From the NCBI RefSeq assembly GCF_003605575.1, contig NZ_QKNY01000011.1:1-58190 (forward strand): a DNA stretch of 58,190 nt. The letters run 5' to 3'. Positions 9,187 to 18,661 of the stretch are shown in pieces (the stretch's first letter is position 1; each line of letters begins with the position of its first letter). The translations under genes were made by a program, and so were the position numbers. The notes below the pieces were generated by a model. That model was not told the origin of the DNA. It made no database searches and was given only the letters and a program-made list of their open reading frames with translations. Source of the DNA: Halonotius aquaticus. GTDB lineage: Archaea > Halobacteriota > Halobacteria > Halobacteriales > Haloferacaceae.

Positions 9187-9843
9187 CTACAGGGCGTCGT
9201 CGATCGCGCTGCTGACCGGCTCGTACCAGCCACCGCTTTCGGGCGGCTCGATCAGCGTGTCGTTGACAAAGATACCAGGTGTTGATTCAACGCCCCTGTC
9301 GATCCCAGTTTGTCGGTTTGCGCTCAGCACCTGCTCGTAGGTAGCGTTGCTGGCATCACTTAGCACGCGACAGGGATCGGCACCGACTTCGTCAGCGAGG
9401 TCACCGATGAGCTGCCAGGAGTAGTCGGCCTGGTTCTCGTAGGCCGCAAGGCTAAACTCGAAAAACGCCGCATCGTCCTGTGTCTGTTGAACGCTCCGAG
9501 CGGCGTTGGCAACTCGGTTCGACCAATCAGAGACAGGGATAGGGAAATCGAAATGGCGGAACCGAACAGTCTCGCCCGCAAGATAGTCGGTTTTGAGTTG
9601 GCTGAGTCCGCCGGTGGCGAAGTCCGCACAGTGCGGACAGGCAAAATCCTCGAACACATCCACGGTGACCGTGGCCTCGCTCGGGCCCACGACAGGTTGA
9701 GAGAGGTCTGCGACGGGCTCGCGCTCCGTGAGCTCACAGCTGTGGCTCGTCGTTCCCGGCCCGGTGTCACCGGCACAGCCGGCGAGGCCGACAGCGGCGG
9801 CCGTCCCAACAGTCGTGAGATACGCGCGTCGCGTTGATGGCAT
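9187..9843 (-). CDS. DsbA-family thiol-disulfide oxidoreductase, Tat lipoprotein
   Basis: A 218-residue extracytoplasmic thioredoxin-fold protein. It opens with STRRAYLTTVG and a lipobox LAGC, then residues 54-76 carry the first strand and the active site FEDFACPHC, that is a CPHC redox centre typical of DsbA. The helical insert and the cis-proline loop (GVESTPGIFVND) are both present. It would form or rearrange disulfides in exported proteins. It converges on the DyP-like gene with its stop one base past that gene's stop, and the start at 9843 is 98 bases from the divergent ferredoxin gene. Confidence 0.88.
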   Translation of the reverse strand: MPSTRRAYLTTVGTAAAVGLAGCAGDTGPGTTSHSCELTEREPVADLSQPVVGPSEATVTVDVFEDFACPHCADFATGGLSQLKTDYLAGETVRFRHFDFPIPVSDWSNRVANAARSVQQTQDDAAFFEFSLAAYENQADYSWQLIGDLADEVGADPCRVLSDASNATYEQVLSANRQTGIDRGVESTPGIFVNDTLIEPPESGGWYEPVSSAIDDAL

Positions 9844-9941
9844 ACATCGGTGTTGTCGCGGCGATATTTAGCTTCGTTGAGACCGAAAGACAGCGACAGG
9901 CTGTCGGTAAGCCTTTGAGGAGCCACCCCGTTGAGTCGACC

Positions 9942-10367
9942 ATGCCGACTGTTCACTTCCGCGGTGAGGAAATCGAATGCCGAGAAGGCGCGACGCTCAG
10001 AGATGTGCTGTTGGATGCAGATCTGACCCCACACAATGGCAAATCGAAGGTACTCAACTGCCACGGGTTCGGTAACTGCGGCACCTGTGCGGTCAAGGTC
10101 GACGGCGAGGTCAGCGACAAGGGCATCCGCGAGAAAGGTCGCCTGTTAGTGCCACCACACCACCCGAACTATGACCTCCGCTTGGCCTGCCAGACGAAGG
10201 TCATGGGGGATGTAACCGTCGAGAAATACCCCGGGATGTGGGGCACGCAGATTGCGAAGGAGCCGCTGCCGCCGCTGACAGACGACGCCGACGCGGACGA
10301 CACCGTCGACGCTGACGACGAGCCAACCGCCGCCAGCGCGGATGAAACCCCCGCCGACGCCGACTAA
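9942..10367 (+). CDS. 2Fe-2S ferredoxin with acidic tail
   Basis: A 141-residue plant-type ferredoxin. The cluster ligands read as Cys40, Cys46, Cys49 (CHGFGNCGTC) and Cys83 (LACQ). The domain ends near residue 105; after that comes an acidic tail rich in Asp, Ala and Glu (DDADADDTVDADDEP), a common halophilic adaptation. I start at ATG 9942 (MPTVHFRGEEIEC), which gives the compact domain; upstream in-frame codons lie inside the promoter region shared with the DsbA-like gene. It donates or accepts electrons in the cytoplasm; its partner enzyme is not evident. A methyltransferase gene starts nine bases after the stop. Confidence 0.9.
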   Translation: MPTVHFRGEEIECREGATLRDVLLDADLTPHNGKSKVLNCHGFGNCGTCAVKVDGEVSDKGIREKGRLLVPPHHPNYDLRLACQTKVMGDVTVEKYPGMWGTQIAKEPLPPLTDDADADDTVDADDEPTAASADETPADAD

Positions 10368-10376
10368 CCACACGAC

Positions 10377-11315
10377 GTGCCCCGTTCGTTCGACGATTTT
10401 GTGCGGTATCTCGACGCCAAGAAATCGGTCGACGACCGTGCACTCCACCGACCGACCGTCGATCGCCTTGGTGCCGAACTCGACAGCCGAGCGACGGCCC
10501 GTGATGGAGAGCCGATTCGAATCCTCGAAGTCGGCTTCGGGATCGGCACGATGCTGGAGCGACTCTGCGCCTGGGACGCACTTCCCTCGCAGGTCGAGTA
10601 TGTCGGCGTCGACATCGAAGACACAAACATCGCGGCGGCAAGCGACCGTCTGACCGACGGCGACTTTGAGCAAACTGCCAGCCACCAGTTCTCACGCACC
10701 AACGACGACGAAACGGTGACCGTCGAGTTGCACGCCGCTGATGCCTTCGAGTTCGCGGCCAACCGCTATGATCCGACGGCGGCCGATCCGCAGTTCGATC
10801 TGCTGATCGGGATGGCCTTTCTTGATATCGTGCCGTTTGCGCAGGTTGCCCAACAGCTACTTCCGCTGATTTCTGGCGGCGGCCTTGGCTACTTCCCGAT
10901 CACCTTCGACGGCGTCACCGACGTGCGACCGGTTGACGATCCGGGGGTGACGGCGACCCTGCTGGATGGCTTTCACGCCGCGATGGATGCCCCCGCCCGG
11001 CCGGGCGGCAGCCAGACCGGCCGGCGGCTGTTTACCGAATTACCGGCCGCCGGTGCCGCCCAGCTCGCAGCCGGCGGCTCCGACTGGGTTGTGATACCGA
11101 GCGATGATGGCTATCCCGCCGATGAAGCGATGTTTCTCCGCCATATCGTCGATACGATCGAAACCGCGTTGCTGACGGAAACACCGAATGCCGCCATCGA
11201 CACCGTCAGCGACGACGCGATCCGGGCGTGGGCGCGGCAGCGACACGCCCAGATCGATCGCGGGGAGCTAACCTATCTGGCGCACAACATCGATCACCTA
11301 ATCCGGATGCCGTAA
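10377..11315 (+). CDS. SAM-dependent methyltransferase
   Basis: A 312-residue class I methyltransferase. The SAM motif ILEVGFGIGTMLERL lies near residues 50-63, the acidic strand-2 end is YVGVDIED near 80, and FDLLIGMAFLDIVPF near 145 is the motif IV region. The C-terminal half contains LFTELPAAGA and a final basic helix, and resembles methyltransferases of small molecules more than of nucleic acids. The start is GTG at 10377. It follows the ferredoxin gene by nine bases and is probably cotranscribed. The substrate is unknown. Confidence 0.75.
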   Translation: MPRSFDDFVRYLDAKKSVDDRALHRPTVDRLGAELDSRATARDGEPIRILEVGFGIGTMLERLCAWDALPSQVEYVGVDIEDTNIAAASDRLTDGDFEQTASHQFSRTNDDETVTVELHAADAFEFAANRYDPTAADPQFDLLIGMAFLDIVPFAQVAQQLLPLISGGGLGYFPITFDGVTDVRPVDDPGVTATLLDGFHAAMDAPARPGGSQTGRRLFTELPAAGAAQLAAGGSDWVVIPSDDGYPADEAMFLRHIVDTIETALLTETPNAAIDTVSDDAIRAWARQRHAQIDRGELTYLAHNIDHLIRMP

Positions 11316-11392
11316 GCTGTCGGTGCCGACAGCTACTGGTGTGACACAGTCGAGACGGAGCAACAGCGTCAAAAACAGTCCCAGACGAGTCG

Positions 11393-12238
11393 CTACGCTT
11401 GGCCCGCGCCGACGTAGAGGACGACGACGAGGAAGATCCAGACGGCGTCGACAAAGTGCCAGTACATCGAAGCCGTCGACACCGAGAGGTGTCGTTCAGC
11501 GGAATACTGGCCATACAGCGCGCGCACGAAGACGATCCCGAGGATGGCTGCTCCCAGCCCAACGTGGAGGCCGTGGAGGCCGGTCAGCCCGAAGAACGCC
11601 GAGGAGTAGACCCCCTGTGTCCACGTGAAGCCGTATTCGCCGATGAACTCGAAGTATTCCAGCGCTTGCCCGCCGAGGAAGACAACCGCAAACAGGATCG
11701 TCAGTCCCATCCCACGCAGGAAATTCGTTCGGTCACCGTCGCGCAGGGCGACGTGGGCCCAGTGGAGCGTAAACGAGGAGGCGATCAGGATCGCCGTGTT
11801 AGCGAGGATCAGCGAACTGATCAGATCCGGCGTTGTCGACGGCAACGTCCACTCCGCGCCAGCACGGAAGTAGAAGTAGTAGCTGAAGATCGCCCCGAAC
11901 GTAGCCAACTCGGAGCCGAGGAACGCGATCATCCCCCATCGCAAGGAGGCATGGCCGTGTTCAGTTGTATCGCGGCTCCAGAATTTGGTGATGAAAGCGT
12001 GATACAGCCAGCCGTAAATGCCGACCAAGAACAGCCCAACGCTGCCGGCGACCGCCGCCGGCCCGAGAAGCGGGCTGATCGCATCCCCGATGATCCAGAG
12101 TGCCACGCCGATGTAGATGCCGGCCGCCCCGAGTGCGGTCACAAACGGCCACCAACTCGCCTCGCCGAAGCCGCGCGGCCAGTCTTCGACCGCCGGGAGG
12201 TGGTGGTCGTCGTGTCCGTCCTCCGTTTCGGTGCTCAT
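11393..12238 (-). CDS. Cytochrome c oxidase subunit III
   Basis: Membrane subunit of an aa3-type terminal oxidase in the respiratory chain. The 281-residue sequence has an acidic, His-rich N-terminus (MSTETEDGHDDHH) and about seven membrane segments. The family motifs WPFVTALGAAGIYIGV, MIAFLGSELATFGAIFSYYFYFR and FGLTGLHGLHVGLGA are clear, and the last segment is YWHFVDAVWIFLVVVLYV. I start at ATG 12238; the longer in-frame form adds 54 residues without similarity. The gene is divergent from the membrane protein gene at 12373. Genes for subunits I and II are not in this window, so the complex is split or encoded outside. Confidence 0.93.
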   Translation of the reverse strand: MSTETEDGHDDHHLPAVEDWPRGFGEASWWPFVTALGAAGIYIGVALWIIGDAISPLLGPAAVAGSVGLFLVGIYGWLYHAFITKFWSRDTTEHGHASLRWGMIAFLGSELATFGAIFSYYFYFRAGAEWTLPSTTPDLISSLILANTAILIASSFTLHWAHVALRDGDRTNFLRGMGLTILFAVVFLGGQALEYFEFIGEYGFTWTQGVYSSAFFGLTGLHGLHVGLGAAILGIVFVRALYGQYSAERHLSVSTASMYWHFVDAVWIFLVVVLYVGAGQA

Positions 12239-12372
12239 ACTACCCCGTTGCAAGTGTGTGATTAAAAATCCTCTTAACCACGTGGGTGACACGAGATCGG
12301 CTGGCGTCGCCACCAAGGCGTTGATTCCGAAGATCCGCAAGCTACTCCTGTCGGCTGGCGCAACCCACGATA

Positions 12373-13815
12373 ATGACTGAACGCGGTGCTGGACGACCAA
12401 CCACGGACGCTGGCGGTCGCTGGCAACGAATGGCCCTGCGGGTGGTACTTATCGCCGCGGTTGCGGCCCCACTGGTGGCACTCCTCTCGGAGCCAGCGAT
12501 CGCCCATGCGGCCGCGCTCCGGGGGTCGACAAGCTCTGTGGAAGTGCCAACCTGGCTCTTCCTGACGACCGGCGGCGGCACGGTCGGCGCGTCGTTTCTG
12601 CTGGCGTCGTTTGTCACCGATCGAGCGTTCATGCGGTCGATCCACGACTGGGGATTCACACTTCCCGCTCCGGGTCGGCTGCTCAGACTCGGCGGCCAAC
12701 TCGTCGGGCTCGCGGTGCTGGCGGCAACCGTTGGGATCGGCTATCTCGGCCCAGAGACGGGGTATCGCAATCTGGCGATCCTCGTCGTCTGGGTCGGCTG
12801 GTGGGGCGGCTACGTCGCCTCGACGTATCTCATCGGCAACACGTGGCCGACGTTGAACCCCTTCCGTACGGTGGCATCGCTGCTGCCATCACTGGATCGG
12901 CCGTATCCTGCTCGGCTCGGCGCGTGGCCAAGTGTCGCCGGGTTACTCGCGCTCATCTGGATCGAGGTGGTCAGTCCGCTGGCCGACGATCCACGGCTGT
13001 TGGCGACGACGATTGGAGCCTACACGGCTGTCAGTGCTGCCGGCAGCGTCGTCTACGGCACCGACACGTGGTTCGGCCGTGTCGATCCGATCTCGCGGGT
13101 GTTTGCGTTGTTTGGTCAGTTCGCACCACTCAAACGAACCGACGACGGGCTCTCACTCCGGCTGCCCGGGGGCGCGCTCACCGATCGCGGTGCTGTGTCG
13201 GGGCATGCAGAGACCGTCTTCGTCGTCGCGGTACTCTATGTGACGACCTTCGATGGCTTCGTTGGCACCGGGCTCTGGGCCCGCCTTATCACCGCGGTCG
13301 TCGAGATCGGTGTGCCGCCGCTGGCCGGCTATCTGGGCGCGTATCTCGTCGGATTCGGACTGTTTGTCGCCGCGTTCTGGTGGGCGATCAGTCTCGCCCG
13401 GCGGTTTGGCCGTACCTACATCACCCAAACGGCGTTGGCCGAGCGGTTCGCGCCGTCGCTGGTGGCGATCGCCGCCGGCTACCACATCGCCCATAATCTC
13501 GGCTTCATCCTCGGAGTGGCCCCATCACTCGCTGTCGTCGCCGCGAGCCCGCTGTCGCCACCCCAGCAGCCGCCGGTGCTGACGACCCTGCCCGGCTGGA
13601 TTGCAGGGCTTGAACTCGCCTTCGTGTTGGTTGGGCACTTCATCGCGGTGTGGATCGCCCACGCCGCGGCCTACGAACTCCTGCCCGGGCGACTGGAGGC
13701 GATCAAAAGCCAATACGGGATCACGCTGGTGATGATCGCCTACACGATTATCAGCCTCTGGATCGTGACAACGCCAACGGTCACACCACCGTTCCTCGGT
13801 GGAGGTGGTGTGTGA
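12373..13815 (+). CDS. Polytopic membrane protein next to oxidase subunit III
   Basis: A 480-residue protein with about eleven or twelve hydrophobic segments and few charged loops. WLFLTTGGGTVGASFLLASFV, YVASTYLIGNTWPTLNPFRT and FAPLVAI-type segments occur, and His residues in FAPSLVAIAAGYHIAHNLGF and VLVGHFIAVWIAHAAAYEL could bind a metal or haem. I know the type as a haloarchaeal hypothetical protein near oxidase or halocyanin genes. Its stop overlaps the start of the zinc-finger membrane gene by one base, so the two are coupled. A role in oxidase assembly or electron transfer is a guess from position only. Confidence 0.75.
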   Translation: MTERGAGRPTTDAGGRWQRMALRVVLIAAVAAPLVALLSEPAIAHAAALRGSTSSVEVPTWLFLTTGGGTVGASFLLASFVTDRAFMRSIHDWGFTLPAPGRLLRLGGQLVGLAVLAATVGIGYLGPETGYRNLAILVVWVGWWGGYVASTYLIGNTWPTLNPFRTVASLLPSLDRPYPARLGAWPSVAGLLALIWIEVVSPLADDPRLLATTIGAYTAVSAAGSVVYGTDTWFGRVDPISRVFALFGQFAPLKRTDDGLSLRLPGGALTDRGAVSGHAETVFVVAVLYVTTFDGFVGTGLWARLITAVVEIGVPPLAGYLGAYLVGFGLFVAAFWWAISLARRFGRTYITQTALAERFAPSLVAIAAGYHIAHNLGFILGVAPSLAVVAASPLSPPQQPPVLTTLPGWIAGLELAFVLVGHFIAVWIAHAAAYELLPGRLEAIKSQYGITLVMIAYTIISLWIVTTPTVTPPFLGGGGV

Positions 13816-14156
13816 TGTCGACCGGGCGGGCTGGCGACGACAGCGAGGCTCAAAATAGCAGCGACACCAGTCACACACAGGCCACCGCTGAGCTACGGCC
13901 GGAGACACACGTCCCCGACGGCGAGAACCCACGACAGTGTCCACACTGCGGGTTTGAACTCCCGGCCGACGACCAATTTCGGCTGCATCTCGGGCTCAAC
14001 CACTATGACAAACTAGATGATGCCGACCAGCAGGCGTTTCGTGACGCCTACCAGCAGGAGGAAGCAGCACTCACCCGGTTTCGGATCATCGCCCTCGGCG
14101 GACTCGTGGTACTCTACTTTGGATTTTTGCTGATCTATGCGCTGTTAGCGACATGA
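13815..14156 (+). CDS. C2H2 zinc-finger protein with C-terminal membrane anchor
   Basis: A 113-residue protein with a disordered, polar first 35 residues, a C2H2-type finger (Cys42, Cys45, His58, His63, reading CPHCGFELPADDQF then RLHLGLNH), a short acidic helix and a single membrane segment at the C-terminus (IIALGGLVVLYFGFLLIYALL). The start ATG at 13815 overlaps the upstream stop, giving TGATG. The tail-anchored form would hold the finger on the cytoplasmic side. It belongs with the upstream polytopic membrane protein; its role is unknown. Confidence 0.78.
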   Translation: MSTGRAGDDSEAQNSSDTSHTQATAELRPETHVPDGENPRQCPHCGFELPADDQFRLHLGLNHYDKLDDADQQAFRDAYQQEEAALTRFRIIALGGLVVLYFGFLLIYALLAT

Positions 14157-14231
14157 CACGCACCCCATACTGTAGCGGAAGTATAAAGTTCACAGCACTC
14201 GATTTATTGGACGACCGGGCACCCGATATTC

Positions 14232-14822
14232 ATGACTACTATCTCGACAGATGACGCGACGATTCTTGTCGTCGACGACGAACGAGATGTCGCCGACCTC
14301 TATGCCTTCCGGCTTGAAGAACACTACACTGTTCGCACCGCCTACGGCGGGCAGGAGGCACTTGACGCGTTCGACAGCGATATCGATGTGATCCTCTTAG
14401 ACCGCCGGATGCCGGGGCTTACCGGCGATGAGGTGCTCCAGCGCGTCCGCGAGGCCGATGCAGACGTCCGTGTCGTGATGGTCACCGCGATCGATCCGGA
14501 TGTCGATATCGTCGATATGGACTTCGACGACTATCTCTGTAAGCCGATCGGCAAGGAGACGCTGCTGGAGGCTGTCGAACACCAGCTGACCGCCCGCGAG
14601 TACGGCGAAACCGTCCAAGAACTGTTTCGAGCGACCTCAAAGGTGGGCGTGCTCGAAGCAGAGAAATCAGCCGAAGAACTCGAGGAGTCCGCGGAGTATC
14701 AGGAGCTGACCCAGCGCATCGAGGAGCTCCGGGCCGAACAAAGCGAACTCATCGAGGAGTTAGACGACTTCGAGGCCGCGTTCAACGCGATCGACCGCGC
14801 GCCGAAGGAACCGATGCAGTAA
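14232..14822 (+). CDS. HalX-type response regulator
   Basis: A 196-residue two-component receiver with the haloarchaeal HalX output. The acidic pair Asp15-Asp16, phosphoacceptor Asp57 in ILLDRRMPG, the Thr of MVTAID and Lys of CKPIG are all in place. From residue 130 the protein is a helical, strongly charged HalX segment with a coiled-coil character (ESAEYQELTQRIEELRAEQ). No DNA-binding domain is visible, so it works through a partner. The DICT protein gene follows after 46 bases on the same strand and may be that partner; no histidine kinase is adjacent. Confidence 0.92.
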   Translation: MTTISTDDATILVVDDERDVADLYAFRLEEHYTVRTAYGGQEALDAFDSDIDVILLDRRMPGLTGDEVLQRVREADADVRVVMVTAIDPDVDIVDMDFDDYLCKPIGKETLLEAVEHQLTAREYGETVQELFRATSKVGVLEAEKSAEELEESAEYQELTQRIEELRAEQSELIEELDDFEAAFNAIDRAPKEPMQ

Positions 14823-14868
14823 CGGGCGCGCCGCGCCGTTTTATCTGTCTACAGTCCCTACAACAAAT

Positions 14869-15687
14869 ATGAACGACGAGCTGCCGGACTCGCTGTCGGG
14901 ATTTATCGACGAAACCACCGGCAGCCAGGAGAAGACGCTGCTCCTGATAAACCGAACCGAGCCCCAGCCGCTCGTAAACCTCTTAGATCGCGCCTTTGAG
15001 AATCAATCCATTCAGATCCAAGAGCGACACATCCCTGAAGGCGACAGCGACGTGGTGTGTCTGATCGAAAACGGACAGGTGAGTGCCGTCTCGTCGTTTG
15101 CGGATCTCAGCGAAACGTTTCTGCTTGTCAACGCCGACCGCTATCGAACCAGCACCGGTCGCTCCGCGACGGGCTCCTTCCCGGACGTGTTGACGGGGCT
15201 CGATGATATCGAGTTTACCGTCCGTGGGTTTCCGGAGTCCAACAAGGAGAAGCTGCTGTTGGTTGTCATCTCGCGGTTCATCGAGGATCGCGCACTGGCC
15301 TGTGGCAACGGCGAGTTCCACAGCACGTTTCAGCGGCTCTCCCGGCTTGACGACGAGTACGGGACTCGCAAGATGTATGAGTGGCTCGGCGACAGCAACG
15401 TTGAGACCCACGTCTACGGCATCCGTGACGATCCCGGTGTCGTCGACGATCTTGATGTGATTGTGCACGCTGGGACAACCCACGAGTATCGTCGATCGTG
15501 GGTGGTACTGTTTACTCCCGAAACAGACACAGGTGACGCCAGTGGTAGCGATATCGCCGCGGCCGACGCCTGCAACCCCGTCGCGCTCGTTGCCATCGAG
15601 ACTGGCCCGAACGTCTGGCGGAGCATGTGGACCTACGACCGCGACCGCGTCGAGCGGATCAAGGCCTACGTCAACGATCGATTTTGA
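14869..15687 (+). CDS. DICT sensory domain protein
   Basis: A 272-residue soluble protein. LSGFIDETTGSQEKTLLLINRTEPQPL opens the molecule, and the later KLLLVVISRFIEDRALACGNGEFHSTFQRLSRLDDEYGT segment with KMYEWLGDSNVETHVYG matches the DICT domain, which in archaea and bacteria is found in light- or stress-sensing regulators. The C-terminal part has HEYRRSWVVLF and PNVWRSMWTYD. It follows the HalX gene and precedes the coiled-coil gene. It probably senses a signal and passes it on by protein contact; the ligand is not known. Confidence 0.8.
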   Translation: MNDELPDSLSGFIDETTGSQEKTLLLINRTEPQPLVNLLDRAFENQSIQIQERHIPEGDSDVVCLIENGQVSAVSSFADLSETFLLVNADRYRTSTGRSATGSFPDVLTGLDDIEFTVRGFPESNKEKLLLVVISRFIEDRALACGNGEFHSTFQRLSRLDDEYGTRKMYEWLGDSNVETHVYGIRDDPGVVDDLDVIVHAGTTHEYRRSWVVLFTPETDTGDASGSDIAAADACNPVALVAIETGPNVWRSMWTYDRDRVERIKAYVNDRF

Positions 15688-15792
15688 CGCACGGTCACAC
15701 TCGAAGGCGGGTATTTTCCACACGGAAAACGCTGAATCCAACGTCCGACGCTCTGGAAAGTATTTTATGCGTCTCGGGCGTCGGTATACCAA

Positions 15793-18024
15793 ATGGATAG
15801 CGACATAGTTACCGCAGTGACCGACTGGGAGACCGTTCCGGTCGACGCGGGGTATGCGGGCCTCCATGCCCTCGCCGACGCGGAGTTCTCCGGGGCGGTC
15901 AACGCCGATGACGCCTGGGGGTTCATGCTTAACGGCCGGCTGGTCGGGATCCGCGATGGCTCACTCGGGGCCTTCGACGGGGCAGCCCAGACCGCCTACG
16001 AGGCGCCAACGCCTGCGCTTCCGTTGCTGTATACGATGCAGACACAGGACAACGAGAAGCAGGCGGAGTATTACACCAACGAGACGGCGATCGCCGAGGC
16101 CGATTCAACCCTCTCAGGTGGCAACTTCACCGGCTATATTGAGCTCTCCGAGAACGTCCTGTCAGGGGATTATTACATTGTCTACTACGGTGGCCGCTCG
16201 ATGAGCGTCGCCTTCGTCGGCAACAGTCGCCGCCTCCTAACCGACGAGGAAGCCTTCGACCGCGCCAACGACGAGGTCGGGATCTACGATGTGTACGCCG
16301 CCGACATCGACGTGATCGATCTGCCAGAGCGTGACACACCGGCAACGACAACCGAAGACGAACAGACTGATGTCGGAGCCACCAGCGACGGCTCCGCACC
16401 CGCGACCGACACGTCAGCACCGACGACCGACGAGGCCGACGCCGATGCCGAACCCTCGACGAGTGATCGTCGCCGGGAAGCGATCGACATCCCGCAGGCA
16501 GGGTCGGCTGACGACAGTCCAGCAAGCGACGACACCGCGGTAGACGATGCTGGCGCGGAGCCGACGACCGCGGCCGATACCAGCGAGGATGGGGCGGAAC
16601 CGACCGTCGCGGCTGACACCGACGACGAGGAGACAGCCACCACAGAAGCGTCCGAACCACCCGAAGGCATCGATCCGACCGGCGCGACAGCGGCCAGCGA
16701 CGACACCCACGACACGGATCACTCAAGCGTCGACGGTAGTGGATCGGGGGTTGACAGCGGGACATCGACCGAACCCACGTCGACAGCCGACACCGGATCG
16801 ACTACTGATGCCAGATCGACAGCCGACACCACCACACCAGCTGATACCGGATCAGCAGGCACCACCACGACAGATCCCGAACCCTTCGAAGAGGAAGCTG
16901 CCTGGCGGAACACGACAACGATCCCGTCGCTTGATCCCAGCGACGACGACACAGCCGACAACGGGAGTGGAGGCCGCGCCGACAGTGCTAGGCGGAGCGG
17001 CGGCGGTGGCCAACAGACAGTCACCCGGTCGGACGACCGCGTCTCACGCAAGCAGCTCCAACAGCGACTCCAGAAAGCCGAGGAGGTAATGGAGAAGGCC
17101 GAAGAAAAACACAGGCAGTTGGCCGCCGAACGCGACGACGCCCGCGAAGAACTCGCTGTCGCCGAAGAGCGAATCGACGAACTCGAAGCTGATCTGGCGG
17201 CCGCCAAAGAGCGCATCGAAGAGCTCGAAGCGCAACTCGAGGCTGCTGAGTCAGCCGGCGGAACCGACGCGGCCGGTGGCACATCCACGACAGCACCGAG
17301 CCACACGATGGATACCGCCAGCGCGCTTGCGGGAACCAACCTGTTTGTCCGCTATGATTCGAAGGGTGAAGCGACGCTTGCCGACGCCCACGACGGCGAG
17401 GCATCGAAAGAGGATGTGGCAGCGAATATCCGACTCGACACCCACACGACGTTCGACACCGAGGGGCTGGAAGTTGATGGCACCCCCTTCGAAGCGTTCC
17501 TCGCCGAGCGGATCGAGGTCGCCTTCGCGGAGTGGTTGGTGACCGATCTGCTGTTCGAACTGCGGGCGACAGGGGGAACAACCGCGCTCAGCGCGGTCGC
17601 TGATACGATCCCGGAGATCGATCGGGTCGAGCTGCACGGGACGATTGAGCTTGGCACCGACGAAGACGACGAGCCGATCGAACGCGAATTTGACTGTGTC
17701 GTTCGCGATAAGCGCGGCAAGCCGCTGTGTGTCGCCAACTTTGATAGCTCAAAGGAACCGGTCGGGGCGGAGTTGATTGAGGGACTAATCCGTGATGGCA
17801 ACGCCCTCCGCGAGCGCAACGACAGCTTCGCCGCCAGCTTTGCGGTGACGAGCAGCTACTTCACCGAAGACGCCTACGAGATGGCCGACGACGCGACCGG
17901 CAGCGGCCTGTTCAGCCGCAGCGGCGGCAAAAGCTTCGTCAACATCTCCCGCAAACAGGGTTTCCACCTCTGTCTTGTCGACCGAATCAAAGGCGGGTTC
18001 GAACTCCAGAAACCTGAACTGTAG
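15793..18024 (+). CDS. Large coiled-coil protein (DUF7527-like), signalling or regulatory
   Basis: A 743-residue protein in three parts. Residues 1-175 form a globular domain (DAWGFMLNGRLVGIRDGSLGAFDG, then YYIVYYGGRSMSVAFVG) like a sensor or effector-binding module. Residues 180-410 are a very low-complexity Thr, Asp, Ala, Ser linker. Residues 415-490 form a long heptad coiled coil (KQLQQRLQKAEEVMEKAEEK onward). The C-terminal 230 residues are a second conserved domain ending VDRIKGGFELQKPEL. It is cytoplasmic. I recognise the arrangement from haloarchaeal genomes but not a function. The stop codon lies inside a perfect 29-bp tandem duplication. Confidence 0.75.
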   Translation: MDSDIVTAVTDWETVPVDAGYAGLHALADAEFSGAVNADDAWGFMLNGRLVGIRDGSLGAFDGAAQTAYEAPTPALPLLYTMQTQDNEKQAEYYTNETAIAEADSTLSGGNFTGYIELSENVLSGDYYIVYYGGRSMSVAFVGNSRRLLTDEEAFDRANDEVGIYDVYAADIDVIDLPERDTPATTTEDEQTDVGATSDGSAPATDTSAPTTDEADADAEPSTSDRRREAIDIPQAGSADDSPASDDTAVDDAGAEPTTAADTSEDGAEPTVAADTDDEETATTEASEPPEGIDPTGATAASDDTHDTDHSSVDGSGSGVDSGTSTEPTSTADTGSTTDARSTADTTTPADTGSAGTTTTDPEPFEEEAAWRNTTTIPSLDPSDDDTADNGSGGRADSARRSGGGGQQTVTRSDDRVSRKQLQQRLQKAEEVMEKAEEKHRQLAAERDDAREELAVAEERIDELEADLAAAKERIEELEAQLEAAESAGGTDAAGGTSTTAPSHTMDTASALAGTNLFVRYDSKGEATLADAHDGEASKEDVAANIRLDTHTTFDTEGLEVDGTPFEAFLAERIEVAFAEWLVTDLLFELRATGGTTALSAVADTIPEIDRVELHGTIELGTDEDDEPIEREFDCVVRDKRGKPLCVANFDSSKEPVGAELIEGLIRDGNALRERNDSFAASFAVTSSYFTEDAYEMADDATGSGLFSRSGGKSFVNISRKQGFHLCLVDRIKGGFELQKPEL

Positions 18025-18076
18025 TTGACCCGGCAGTGGCTCACAGACTGTAGTTGACCCGGCAGTGGCTCACAGA
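18019..18076. repeat. Perfect 29-bp tandem duplication across a stop codon
   Basis: Bases 18019-18047 are repeated exactly at 18048-18076, directly joined. The unit begins CTGTAGTTGACCC and ends GCTCACAGA. The TAG stop of the coiled-coil protein gene is inside the first copy, so the duplication adds a second in-phase-like tail outside the gene. It looks like a recent replication slip or the footprint of a small insertion. Confidence 0.95.
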
Positions 18077-18128
18077 CGGCGCAAAACAGAACGGAACAAG
18101 ACAGCGCGCAACAACCAATCGAAGCGCG

Positions 18129-18434
18129 TTAGTTTTCGATCTCGGCGGTGTCGTCGATGCGCATCGTCCGCAGCTTGTCGACGATGGAGTCGATCTTGTT
18201 GTCGAGGTCGTCGACGAACTCCTCGGTGTGGTCGGTCTGAATCGCGCCCTGGCTGGATGGCTCGATGAGGTTTTCCTCTTCGAGGACGCGCAGGGAGTAC
18301 CGAACCTTGTGGTGGGGGTAGCCGGTTTCGTTGGACATCTTGACGATGCCGATGGGCTCGTTTTCGATGACCATCCGGAGCACTTGGAGGTGCCGTTCAA
18401 GCATGTCGACTTCTTTTTCGAGTCGGTCAATCAT
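18129..18434 (-). CDS. Small winged-helix transcriptional regulator
   Basis: A 101-residue protein. An N-terminal heptad helix (MIDRLEKEVDMLERHLQVL) leads to a winged helix whose recognition part reads GIVKMSNETGYPHHKVRYSLRVLEEENLIEPS, then a C-terminal helix DNKIDSIVDKLRTM. The layout with helices on both sides suggests a dimer. I start at ATG 18434, since the 54 residues possible upstream are unlike the fold. It is divergent from purA with a 227-base gap, so it may control purA or itself. Confidence 0.82.
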   Translation of the reverse strand: MIDRLEKEVDMLERHLQVLRMVIENEPIGIVKMSNETGYPHHKVRYSLRVLEEENLIEPSSQGAIQTDHTEEFVDDLDNKIDSIVDKLRTMRIDDTAEIEN

Positions 18435-18661
18435 GACATGTGCTAACTTGTCTTGGCGTGATTTAAGTGTTGCTGTCGGCTGGGAAAAAGGCTCGTGCTG
18501 ATGGCTGGTTGTGCGAGTAGTTAACACTTCGGGTCGGTACGCTGACAGCAATCGGTCGACACCACAGCCACGGGCTTCGACCGGTGGTTGCGTCATGGTC
18601 TGTCCGCGCGAGGCGCTGTACCGTAATCTGTTTACCCGGTGGTTGGAAACCCACAGTCGTT

